Of a stretch of DNA of 64,000 nt, positions 46,303 to 56,738 are shown in pieces (within the stretch, counting starts at the first letter, position 1; every line of letters starts with the position of its first letter). The stretch comes from Megalobrama amblycephala (lineage: Eukaryota > Chordata > Actinopteri > Cypriniformes > Xenocyprididae). Where the stretch lies: assembly GCF_018812025.1 (NCBI RefSeq), contig NC_063049.1, positions 39,054,345 through 39,118,344 of the forward strand, read 5' to 3'. The position numbers and the translations under genes were made by a program. A model generated the notes under the pieces. The model was not told the origin of the DNA, made no database searches, and worked only from the letters and a program-made list of their open reading frames with translations.

Positions 46303-46976
46303 AGGTCCCGTTTTTCGTGTTTTTTTGAAGCTTTGATTGTGTTTATAGTGTGCAATATAACATGTGTTCATGTTTCACGTGTAAAAAAACACAGTATTTT
46401 TCACATAATTTACTTATCTGTATACCGCTGTTTCCACTGTCATAAAAACGGGCTGATGACTTCCTTGTTCTATGAAGTCCCTCCTTCAGAAATACGTAAC
46501 GAGTTCTGATTGTGCCAGCAGTTCCTGTGTTGTGATTCGACAGCTCTGAGCGCACCGTGCCCGGAAAGGTCACGCCTCTTACCATAATGTGGAGATGCAC
46601 GCGCTCAGTGTTATTGTAAACATGTCTTTAATTTTACCCTATCAATTTGAGCCGGAATCAGACCCGGTGATTGGACTGCGGGATGAAAATAACAGCGTTT
46701 CGACGACATGGCGACAAACACACTCTACAAACGCAACTCTTGTGTATTCCTGTGGGCGGAGGTTAGTCAAAAACTGTTTTAGTGACGTCATTAAAGAAGG
46801 AAGTAGAGGGATGTAGTCCAAACTGGCCGTTCGATGTAGGCGACTTCTGTTAAATAAAATATCTCGCTTGGCATTGAACTTTGAGCTTTAAAATTTTACA
46901 GATTTTATTTATACTCTAACAACAACATTACACACTAACTAAAGTTTGAAACATGGGATCACGAAGAACGGGACCT
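46303..46976 (+). mobile_element. TTAA element (AGGTCCCGTTTTTCGTG family) with exon-like ORF
   Basis: 674 bp between TTAA at 46299-46302 and 46977-46980. The ends AGGTCCCGTTTTTCGTG and CACGAAGAACGGGACCT are near-perfect inverted repeats (one mismatch). The middle is GC-richer and carries a start-codon ORF ending at a splice donor. No transposase. Confidence 0.9.
46622..46761 (+). other. exon-like ORF, MSLILPYQFEPESDP
   Basis: ATG at 46622 in context AAACATGTC. The peptide starts MSLILPYQFEPESDPVIGLR and the frame stays open to GGAG|GTTAGT, a reasonable donor with the exon ending at 46761. From memory, PYQFEPE-type N-termini occur in many predicted fish proteins annotated as P2X7-like; this is a recollection and not verified. 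If correct, the element carries a copy of a spreading first exon. Otherwise it is an anonymous 46-codon ORF. Confidence 0.4.
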
Positions 46977-46980
46977 TTAA

Positions 46981-48150
46981 TTAATTTTGTTTTTTATTTT
47001 GATAAAAATGTATCTATTAAACAACTCATAAACATACTTTATCACTAGAAAAGAAAAATGAAATAACCTGTTATAAAAGTATTGGTAAAGGGTTCTTTAA
47101 AAGTTCAAGAACCCCACTGAACCTTTTTTTTGTCTAAGTATATAACATATTTAAAATTGTGAAACCCAAGAAAGAACATCATTTGGACCCTTTCTAATCT
47201 GAAACCTTGTTGCATTGTTACCTGTTCTTGTGCTTTTATATTTTGTCTATTTCATGTTTGAGGTTAATGAGGGTTAATAAATACAATATATATAGATAGA
47301 TATTTTCATTTCCTATGTTGCATCCTGTAAAATGCCTTTTACTAAAAATAGCTCTAGATATTTCTGGAGACAAGCCTTAATAAATATGCCGTTTTTGAAA
47401 TTCCTGTGGCTGTATAGTGCTTGTGTTCAGAAACAGCTCTTTGGCAGAATAAGCATCCTGTGTTTAGCAACAGAATTTCAAGCCATTACACCTGGCTTGG
47501 TGACAATAATTATCACTTCCAAGCAAATGTAACTAACCTAATTACTGTCTACAAAGTTGTCAAGCTTCAAAAGCTGAACATGAAAACAAAAACAAGAGGG
47601 CAAATTAACTCAATTGAATGCCAAGAGGAAAAAGCACTGCACTGTTGTTACGATATAAGTTATTTTTCGCGTCTTTATTACTTTCTTCTCATTTTTCCTC
47701 TCTGTTTTCTCTGTTCTTCATCAGACAGACTGCAATCACACTCAACTGCAGAAGAAAAACATTCTGCAGGAAACTGATAAAAAAGAGAATTCTTCTGTTG
47801 ATAAGGCCAGACAGACGCTTCTGTGATGACAATCAGCCGTGCACTTTTCTGTTGATGGTGGGAAAACACACACACACACACACACATATTTTACAGAGGA
47901 TTTTGATCCACTGAAGTGGACACTGGATCTGCGTCTCTCCATCAATGGCACTTTTAACTGTTCAAGAGAATCCTTGGCCTCTTCTTTGAGGTATAGCTAA
48001 TGTTATGAAGCATAACTGAGGTTTGGAAACACTTCCTGTGGTCATTCAAGTGTCTAGCGCTGCCATCGGAATGGAGCTTCATTTCTGAGGTCTTAATGCA
48101 AAAGAAAAAATACAAAGGCCATTGTGGGAATAGAGGGTTTCTTGTACAGT
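46981..48150. other. unique sequence; candidate conserved block 47325-47570
   Basis: The 47325-47570 block is non-repetitive and contains GACAATAATTATCACTTCC-like homeobox and GATA cores. The rest is AT-rich with a (CA)n run at about 47869-47886. Overlapping ORFs (47421-47951) have no motif. Confidence 0.33.
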
Positions 48151-48154
48151 TTAA

Positions 48155-48255
48155 AGGAATAGTCAACACAAAAATGAAAATTTTGTCATTTACTCACCAT
48201 GTTGTTCTGACCCTATATTTTCCTTTCATTAAATGCTACAGAAGAATGTCCAGAC
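48155..48255 (+). mobile_element. left-end fragment of a TTAA fold-back element
   Basis: TTAA (48151-48154), then AGGAATAGTCAACAC and AAAATTTTGTCATTTACTC. Fades after about 100 bp. Confidence 0.65.
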
Positions 48256-48523
48256 TGTTACATACAATGACAAAACTCGTGCACTATATTCTATATAAGT
48301 CTTTTGCAAACAACTGAATGGAATGAAATAGAAACAGACAAACAAAAATTAAAGCAATCATTCATTGATAATCTTGCTTAATCTTCTTCAGTTCTAATGA
48401 TCATTTGAACAATTTTGAGCAAAATTTTTAAAATGATTTTAAAATTTAGCAAATATTGCCAACAAACACCACCGATTCACATGTATACAATCGCAATACA
48501 TTTTGTTCAAAAATTTAGTTTTT

Positions 48524-48745
48524 ACTGTTTTTGAAAGAAGTCTCTTTTTTAATAAAAAACTATAGTAAAACAGTGAGCTAATACTGTGAAATATTATTAC
48601 AATTTAAAATAACTTTTTCTATTTTAATATCTTTTAAAATATAATTTATTCCTTTGATGCAAAGCTGAATTTTCAGCATCATTACTCCAGTTTTCAGTGT
48701 CACATGATCCTTCAGAAATCATTCTAATATGCTGATTATGCTGAT
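48524..48745 (+). mobile_element. fragment of the GTTCAAAAGTTTGGGG family
   Basis: Internal left-half sequence (GAAAGAAGTCTC, ATATAATTTATTCCTTTGAT, CAGTGTCACATGATCCTTC), truncated at both ends by neighbouring elements. Confidence 0.7.
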
Positions 48746-49546
48746 TATTGTGTTACTCCCCAAAAAATTAACTAGTAGCGTTAATTACTTTTTATGGAAA
48801 GTAAAGTGTTACGTTAATTTTGCGTTACTTTTTCTCATCTGGGCTGAGCTGTTTGTTTGTTTTTTATAACCAGGGGTGTACATAAGTGGTACACATACAC
48901 ATGCATGGTAAAAATAAACAATGCGCACCAGTACGGAGGGAAGCACTTTTGAGTACCAACATTTTTGAGGACCGGTTCACAGGGACATGTTTACTTACTG
49001 GAGTAGGATTTTTCTCCATCTCTGGTAAGATAGTAATTATGATGATAAGTGTGTTCTTTAATTATTAGGTGTGCAACGGATCGCAGTTAATCCGTGATCC
49101 GTACGGATAAGGTCCAACGGTTCGGCACGCATGTGATTTGCGGATTAACTGCTAAATTTAACCATCATTGAGTGAAAGTTTATCATTTGGACGTGTTTTG
49201 TCTCGCCAATTAACACATTCTGATTTTAAAAGCGGAAGAAGAGGCGAAAATCGGGACTTGCGAGCTGTTATCTGTACGCACAGCCTCACACACCCGAAAC
49301 GCGCACACAGAGAGAGAGAGATAGTCAGACAGCGCTCGAACACCAAATTAATTCCTCTTTCGTGTTTACTTGCTCTTGAACGGACACATACACACAAAAT
49401 TATGTCAAAATACCTGTCTCGGCAAGTATTCTCTCGGTTATGTCATGAGTGAACAGAAAGAAACCATATGTGTGTCAGTTATTCGGTCCGTGCTTTCCTT
49501 CTTAAAGTGACAGCAGCCTAATATTCTTGCTGTTGTCTCTCATTAA

Positions 49547-50437
49547 AGGTACAATTTGTAAGATATTCGCAGTAAAATATCCAAAAACCACTAGGCTAGT
49601 GTTATATATTTTGTCCAGCTGATTACTAACAATATCTCTAATGTTTTCAACTACTTGTAAATCATGAGAAAATTCCCATTCTAAACAGTGACACCGGGCA
49701 GTGCAGTCGCCTGTCATTGACGTCAGTTACCCTTTGTTACCGCCTTTACTGACGTAGAAACCACATGACAACAGTGTCGTGGACAAATGCGGAAGTAGTG
49801 TCTAGCGTCCAGCAAACCACTAGCTTGCTTCAAGCTGTTCCTTATTTACTTCTTGCATGTTTTATGGTGGATTGTGTTACTTATTTATGGAACATAATTA
49901 CTGTTTACCATCTGCCGCTGGTTCTGTCGACAAGGACAGCTCCCGTAAACGTAAGCGTACGGGCCAACCGAACGACCCAAGAAGAGTTTGGGACGAGAGG
50001 AGAGAAAGAGCGAGGATCAATATCGGTGTTGCATTTTCTAGATGGAGAGAGCTTCGCGACAAACTTCGCCTAGAAAGAGATGCCGATCTCGCTTGTGTTT
50101 TACTCGACAGGTGAGTTGATTTCGTATCTTTACAGAAAACGTATGCCATTATAACGATCAACACGATTAGTATTATGGGGCATACACGCCAAACGCGGGG
50201 CATCACGTCTCTAGACCCGCGCGAGGACGCGTCTGATCCGTAGTTTATACATTTATAAAACTTTACCTCATCCGTTAAATCCATGATTTATCTTTCCGTC
50301 TGATTGATGGCCGTCAGCGGTTGGGTAGAAGACAACAAATCCCATCATTCCACGCACCTTCTTAGCGTCATCAAACCACAAGATTGTTATTGTTTTGGTA
50401 GTGCGCCCTCTAGTGGCAGGTCCTACAAATTGTACCT
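49547..50437 (+). mobile_element. TTAA element (AGGTACAATTTGTA), copy 3 of the family, with exon
   Basis: 891 bp between TTAA at 49543-49546 and 50438-50441. The ends AGGTACAATTTGTA and TACAAATTGTACCT are perfect inverted repeats. The left subterminal region (AAAATATCCAAAAACCACTA, GTGTTATATATTTTG) matches 20673 and 36232. The middle differs and encodes a strongly coding-like exon. The CCCTCTAGTGGCAGG phrase near the right end parallels GACCTCTAGCGGCAG in copy 2. Confidence 0.9.
49857..50110 (+). other. exon-like ORF with basic RW motif inside a TTAA element
   Basis: The frame encodes SSRKRKRTGQPNDPRR, then ERRERARINIGVAFSRWREL, then LRLERDADLACVLLDR, and ends at GACAG|GTGAGT, an optimal donor (GT at 50111-50112). 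The charged, helix-like composition, nuclear-localisation-like KRKR and dense CpG differ from the AT-rich host. The start could be the ATG at 49857 or an acceptor further in. The INIGVAFSRW core matches MKIGLAFQRW in the 20197-20435 ORF. Function unknown; the pattern suggests a captured or co-opted exon able to splice into downstream genes. Confidence 0.5.
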
Positions 50438-51061
50438 TTAATGTTAGTCAAAAAAAAAAAAAAACATTCATCATCTACCATGTTTGAGAGAAAAGAAGAT
50501 AGTGAGGAGAGCAGTCAGGAGGAAAGTGATGAGGACAGCTTTTCCAAGCAACATCTCCAGGTGCTCCCTTGAGAACCAGACCAAAAAAAAAAAAAAAGTT
50601 ATGTGCACCACTGTTTATAACAACAACAAAAAAATTGGCAAATGTAAAGCCCCTTTCACACCAAAAGTGAAACGAATAAGCCTCAGGCTGAAGGAAATGC
50701 AAATTCATGCCTGTACAGTAGAGGGCACAGTTCAAACAAACAAGCCTTTCAGATTCTGGACTGCAGGAGTAGTAGTAAATGAGTAAATGAATGCTCACAT
50801 TTACTCTAGAACTAGTCAAGAATAACCATCATGTTCACACAGCGCACACAACTCCTCTGCACTTACTCCTGATTTCTCTCAACATGGGGACAGGAGAGGT
50901 GTCAGGCAATAAATGGGAAAACAAAGTAACTTGTGTTACTTGTTTGAAAAAGTAACACATATTAAATATAAAAGTATTGCGTTACTTTACTAGTTGCTTG
51001 AAAAAAACTAATCTGATTACGTAACTAGCGTTAATTGTAATGTGTTACCCCAACACTGTTC

Positions 51062-51690
51062 ATTATGGTTAACTTTGAGAATTAAATCACATTGTCAATC
51101 CTGCACACTGTAGTTTTGCCCCAAGTTGCGGTAACAATGTTAGTTCAGATGTCACAAAGCAAAATGATCTCACCTTGCTGTTTGCTGCACTGTGTGCACA
51201 AACGCTCCAGGTAGTAATTAGATTACTGTGATTCCAGGAATTTGTTTACATGCAAAGATGAGCCTGTCACTTTTTCAACTGCACGGTGCACTTTTGGGGC
51301 CTGTCTGCTATTTGTCACTGTAATTAACTGGAGAGAGTCAACTCTGAGCATGTACAGCCCGTTATGTACCTTGCGCCTGAGAAGCTCAGACATCCTCTCA
51401 ATTAATGACACCGGATGTGGGCGCTTCAGACTGATGAATCTCTGATCCAGTAAATGTCAGTGTTATGCAGAGCAGCCACATCACAGACAACAACGGCTTT
51501 TAGCATCTGACCACACAGGTCACCAGAGATGGCGGGTGGGGGTTTGCAGGGGAAACGCGCGCACTGCGTGGAACGACCTGATAAACCGCTGTCTGTGCCA
51601 CACTATTTATCTCTGCTTTGCAGGGACCGTATGCAAGCCCCATGAAGCTGCAGTCACTGTGGAAGAATTCATGTAGTTTCAGATGATAAA
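51062..51690. other. unique block, strongest candidate conserved non-coding element
   Basis: Over 600 bp without repeats, with GTAGTAATTAGATTACTG, GTCACTGTAATTAACTGG and CTCAATTAATGACACCGG homeobox-type cores in succession. ORFs are short and overlap on both strands (51223-51445). The dense arrangement of homeodomain, GATA and E-box-like cores fits a long-range developmental enhancer. No alignment was possible. Confidence 0.42.
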
Positions 51691-52069
51691 ATGTAAGCTT
51701 TTGTTGGAGAATTGCTCATTGATCAGATTATTTTTTTAGTTGTAGCGATCAGATGGTCAAAACCCCAGTTGAGAAGTTTTATCTAACTGGTACACTTTAA
51801 TATTTCGCCATAAACAGGCACAGACATTATATAATTATATTACTAAAGTAAATAGAAAGGGAAAGTTTAAGAACATTGAATGTTGGCTTGACAAAATCTT
51901 GTCTGTAAGTTTAAAATGACTTGAAGGTATTTTTTGGTGGTTGCTAAGAATTCGTACAAGATTTGTACAAAAATCGTAAGAAGTTGCAAGAAAGGTTAAG
52001 GAAACCCAAACCTAGGATTGTAATGGAAAAAAAAAAAATCAATACATACAAACTATTACAAGTTGTCAT
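51691..52069. other. AT-rich sequence, nothing recognised
   Basis: No repeat ends or ORFs apart from those running in from the GATA array. Confidence 0.45.
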
Positions 52070-53087
52070 GATAGATAGATAGATAGATAGATATATAGAA
52101 CGATAGATAGAATGACAGACAGACAGATAGATAGAACGATAGACAGAACGATAGAGACAGATAGATAGATATAGAACGATAGATAGAACGAACGATAGAA
52201 TGATAGAAAGATAGATAGAACAATAGACAGACAGAGAGATAGATAGATAGATAGATAGATAGAACGACAGACACAGACAGATAGAACAATAGATATAATG
52301 ATAGAAAGATAGATAGAATGATAGACAGACAGACAGATAGATAGAATGATAGATATAATTATATAAAGACAGATAGAACGATAGACAAAGACAGATAGAT
52401 AGATATAGAACGATAGATAGACAGATAGACAGATAGATATAATGATAGAAAGATAGACCGACAGACACAGACAGATAGATATAACAATAGATATAATGAT
52501 AGAAAGATAGATAGAACGATAGACAGAGACAGATATAGAACGATAGAACGATAGATAGAATGGTAGAAAGATAGATAGAACAATAGATATGATAGATAGA
52601 AAGATAGATAGAACAATAGACAGACAGACAGACAGATAGATAGACAGACAGACAGACAGATAGATAGACAGAACGACAGACAGATAGAACGATAGATATG
52701 ATAGAAAGATAGAAAGACATAATGATAGAAAAATAGATAGAACGATAGACAGACAGACAGACAGACAGATAGATAGATAGATAGATAGATAGAACGACAG
52801 ACAGATAGATAGAACGATAGATATGATAGAAAGATAGAAAGACATAACGATAGAAAGATAGAACAATAGATAGACAGACAGACAGATAAATAGATAGATA
52901 GATATAACGATAGAAAGATAGAACGACAGACAGACAGATAGATATAACGATAGATATAATGATAGAAAGATAGAACGATAGACAGAGACAGATAGATATA
53001 GAACAATAGATAGAATGGTAGAAAGATAGAACGATAGAAAGACATAACGATAGATGGAAAGATAGATAGAACAATAGATAGACAGAC

Positions 53088-53134
<47 letters not shown>

Positions 53135-53353
53135 ATGACAGACACAGACAGATAGATAGAACGATAGATATAATGATAGAAAGATAGAACAATAGATAGA
53201 ATGATAGACAGACAGATAGATAGAATGATAGATATAATGATAGATAGAATGATAGACAGAGACAGATATAGAACGATAGATAGAACGATAGATAGAATGA
53301 TAGAAAGACAGATAGAAAGACATAACGATAGAAATAGAACGACAGACAGACAA

Positions 53354-53387
<34 letters not shown>

Positions 53388-53397
53388 GTTGCTATAG
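52070..53397. repeat. GATA/GACA tetranucleotide array, 1.3 kb
   Basis: About 1,330 bp built from GATA and GACA with frequent GAACGATA, GAATGATA and GAAAGATA variants, so higher-order units of 20-60 bp are visible. The minus strand lacks stops in all three frames, giving ORFs of up to 469 codons (YLSIYLSVCLSF pattern); these are artefacts. GATA/GACA arrays of this kind are known as Bkm-type satellites, often reported enriched on sex chromosomes; that applies to the repeat class and is not evidence about this locus. Confidence 0.97.
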
Positions 53398-54330
53398 GTG
53401 GTTGCTAGAGACAGATGGAACTCATAGAACTCAAGTTTATACAACAGTTTGTTGAGTTTGTCAAGCCACCGTAATAAGAGAAGAGTTCAACCCTAATGGA
53501 GCGTGACAGGATGTCGAGGTGACTCCTGAGCAGGACTGTGTGTTTGTCTCTGGATGTTGTGCAGCTTTGAAGAGATGCAGTAAGAAGGGCAGGTTTACCA
53601 ATTTGTTTTTGTCTCACTAGGGGCATTTTTGTCTCAACTGCTCTTCTAAACCATTCCCAAAGAAGGAGGACATTTTTTAGAAACGGACATCTATTAACCC
53701 CTCAACAGTGTGTAATGCACGAGAGGCTAAATCCCCAACCACTCTACTCCGTCAACACATTCTGATGTTGGACAGGGAATCTCTTCAAGCTTTCATCTAG
53801 TCTCTGCTGTTCCTGGTGGCTGTGCTGAAAGCTCCTCAGGGACGGCTTGTTGCCAGCTATTTCTGTGCCGTGCCGGGCTCTGCTGTTTGTTTGTTCTACA
53901 CATCTGACAATCCGAATCCAGTCTCCCACAGGTTTCTCTTATATAAGGCAGCCAATTAGTGCAGACACTCCTAACAGGATATGAACAGGACTGTCCCAAC
54001 ATTAGGCTGTAGGCATCTGATAAAGGATAAAGAATAATACTGGGCTCATTAAAAGAGCCGTAGCACATTTGCATAATTAGATTGCATAATTCAAGTCTTA
54101 TTATGCAAGAGAGCACTGAACAGCATCGGTTTATGAAGACGCTGTTGAAACATCTCAGCTAAAAATAATGTTCTGAGAACATTCCCACCATTCTCCTATC
54201 ATTCTCATGAAGTTTTGAAAATGTTATGCCGTTAAAGTCCCAAACATTCAGATTATTTTTAAATGTTTTAAGAATGGTCATTTTCAAGTCATCTCAAGGT
54301 ATTTATTGACAATAAAGTATATGAATAATG
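53398..54330. other. unique sequence; candidate conserved block 53940-54180
   Basis: Non-repetitive. The 53940-54180 block includes ACATTTGCATAATTAGATT and CTTATTATGCAAGAGAGC with POU/homeobox-like cores. ORFs 53405-53626 and 53793-54116 on the minus strand lack motifs. Confidence 0.38.
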
Positions 54331-54339
54331 CAGTGCTAA

Positions 54340-55798
54340 TTGACAAAACTTTTTAATGTTTTTGAAATAAATCTCTATGCTTGCCAAGGCTGCATTATTT
54401 AATCAAAAAATACGGCAAAAACAGTAATATTGCGAAATAGTATTACAAATTAAAATAATTGCTTTCTATGTGAATATATTTTAAAATGTAATTTATTCCT
54501 GTGATCAAAGCTGAATTTTCAGCATCATTACTCCAGTCTTCAGTGTCACATGATTCTTCAGAAATCATTCTAATATGATGATTTGCTGCTCAAGAAACAT
54601 TTCTGATTAGGCCTATTATCTGTGTTGAAAACAGTTGCTTAAAGGTGCCATAGAATTAAAAATTGAATTTACCTTGGCATAGATAAATAACAAGAGTTCA
54701 GTACATGGAAAAGACATACAGTGAGTCTCAAACTCCATTGTTTCCTACTTCTTGTGTAAAACTCATTTGTTTAAAAGACCTCCGAAGAACAGGCGAATCT
54801 CAACATAACACCGACTGTTACGTAACAGTCGGAATCATTAATATGTACGACTCCAATATTTGCATATGCCAGCCCATGTTCAAGGCATAAGACAAGGGCA
54901 GCCAGTATTAACGTCTGGATCTGTGCACAGCTGAATCATCAGACTAGGTAAGCAAGCAAGAACAATAGCGAAAAATGGCAGATGGAGCAATAATAACTGA
55001 CATGATCCATGATTACATATTTTTAGAGATATTTGTAAACTGTCTTTCTAAATGTTTCATTAGCATGTTGCTAATGTGGTTAAAGTTACCATCGTTTATT
55101 TCTGTATTCACGGAGACAAGAGCCATCGTTATTTTCATTATTAAACACTTGCAGTCTGTATAATGCATAAACACAACTTCATTCTTTATAAATCTCTCCA
55201 ACAGTGTAGCATTAGCCATTGGCCACGGAGCACTATTAAACTCATTCAGAATCAAATGTAAACATCCAAATAAATACAATACTCACATAATCCGATGTAT
55301 GCATGCAGCATGAATGACGAACACTTTGTAAAGATCCATTTTGAGGGTTATATTAGCTGTGTTTGTTAGTTTATGTGTGCATAAACTTTGTTTATGCAAG
55401 GATAGAGTCGAGAGCTCGGGAGGGGGCGGAGAGCGCAAGCAATTAAAGGGGCCGCAGCCTGAATCGGCGCATTTCTAATGATGCCCCAGAATAGGCAGTT
55501 AAAAAAAAATAATAAAAAAAAATCTATGGGGTATTTTGAGCTGAAACTTCAGACACATTCAGGGGACACCTTAGACTTATATTACATCTTGTAAAAAACG
55601 TTCGATGGCACCTTTAAAATTATTGTGGATACCATCATACATTTAATTTTTTGGGATTCTTTGATAAATAGAAAGTTCAGTCAACATAATTTATTTGCAT
55701 TTATTGTCACAGTCACTTTTGATAAATTTAATGCATCCTTGATGAATAAAACTATTAATTTCTCTCTTTTTAATCTTACCACAAATGTTTGAATTGTA
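54340..55798 (+). mobile_element. TIR element (GTTCAAAAGTTTGGGG family) split by a TTAA element
   Basis: The left part ends ACAGTTGC at 54638 and the right part resumes with AATTATTGTGGATACCATC at 55618, continuing to AATCTTACCACAAATG and GAATTGTA. Same family order as at 8484 and 12180. The insertion used the same TTAA as in the 12485 case. The left terminus is weak. Confidence 0.75.
54643..55613 (+). mobile_element. TTAA element (AGGTGCCATAG family), nested copy
   Basis: 971 bp between TTAA at 54639-54642 and 55614-55617. The ends AGGTGCCATAGAATT and ACGTTCGATGGCACCT are imperfect inverted repeats. Includes CTGTTACGTAACAG, donor-like ACTAG|GTAAGC (about 54941-54950) and an ORF from the ATG at 54975 (MADGAIITDMIHDYIFLEIF) just after that donor. 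No transposase. Confidence 0.9.
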
Positions 55799-56137
55799 TC
55801 ATGGTTTCCACACAAATATGAAACAGAACTGTTTTCAACATTTATAATAATCATAAATGTTTCTTGAGCAGCAAATCATCGTATTAGAATGATTTTTGAA
55901 GGATCAAGTGACACTGAAGACTGGAGTAATGATGCTGAAAATTCAGCTTTGACCACATATATTGTACATTTTACAATATATTCACATAGTAAACAGCTAT
56001 TTTAAACTGTAATACTATTTCACAATATTACTGTTTTTACTGTATTTTTAGATTAAATAAATCCAGCCTTGGTAAGCAGAAGAGACATATTTCAATTATA
56101 CAATTGTAATGTTTCCAAACTTTTGAGAGGTACTGTA
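55799..56137 (-). mobile_element. second, inverted copy of the GTTCAAAAGTTTGGGG family, truncated
   Basis: Directly follows the previous copy in opposite orientation. It carries the left-half blocks in reverse (AGTGACACTGAAGACTGGAG, CTTTTGAGAGGTACTGTA at the end). Its other half is missing. Confidence 0.7.
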
Positions 56138-56734
56138 TGTTCTGCGATCCTTTTTTTAGTATTATTTTTTATTACATTGTATAAAATTCATAAGGACTTA
56201 AAGCACAAGTGTTTGTAGTACATAAACCAATTATAAAATTGTCAAAATATAGGGAAAACTATTAGATATTGTTTATTGTTCAGCAGTGTATTTGATTTCT
56301 TATTAAAAGTGAATTAATTTCAAATTAAAAGCAAGAGATGAGATTAAAAAAAAATAAATAAAAAAAACGATCAATTATTCAATGGTATTATACACAACAT
56401 TTCTGATGGCTACGCCCCTGATTAGGGGCACTTTAAACCAAAAATACAGAGGAAAAAAAAAATGTCAATACTTACTTGCCCTTTGGACTTTTACTTTCTA
56501 TCTCAGAGAGGATTCAGACACATCATTGTTTGGAAAAGAGTGGCGTATGGTTCTTCAGAATTTTCCCTGTTTCTCATAGAAAAATAACAACAAATGGGAA
56601 ACAACATTGGAGTGAGTAAATAATGGTAGAATTTTAATTTATTGCTTTAATTAAGGTAATACAATGTATGCTTATTGTTATTTCAATGCAAATATAAAGT
56701 GACAGTAAAATAAACCCTAACAGCAATAAATGTA
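56138..56734. other. AT-rich sequence, nothing recognised
   Basis: A short ORF (56382-56579) lacks motifs. No terminal repeats found. Confidence 0.45.
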
Positions 56735-56738
56735 TTAA

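Larger units (their letters stand above)
48749..51058. mobile_element. 2.3 kb TIR element with TGTGTTAC ends, host of nested elements
   Basis: The left end TGTGTTACTCCCCAAAAAAT and right end TGTAATGTGTTACCCCAACA are related in inverted orientation, with further complementary phrases inward (AACTAGTAGCGTTAATTAC against GTAACTAGCGTTAATTG; GCGTTACTTT on the left against AAAGTAACAC on the right). The interior contains a repeat beginning TTAGGTGTGCAACGGATC (49065), the TTAA element 49547-50437 and an acidic ORF (MFERKEDSEESSQEESDED, from about 50480) ending within 30 codons. No intact transposase. Confidence 0.55.

Noticed and set aside
51944..53444. Three overlapping minus-strand ORFs of 359-469 codons, rich in Leu/Ser/Tyr/Ile, resembling a membrane protein
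   Set aside because: They are readings of the GATA/GACA array, which contains no stop codon in any minus frame; the periodic YLSIYLSVCLSF pattern follows from the tetranucleotide.
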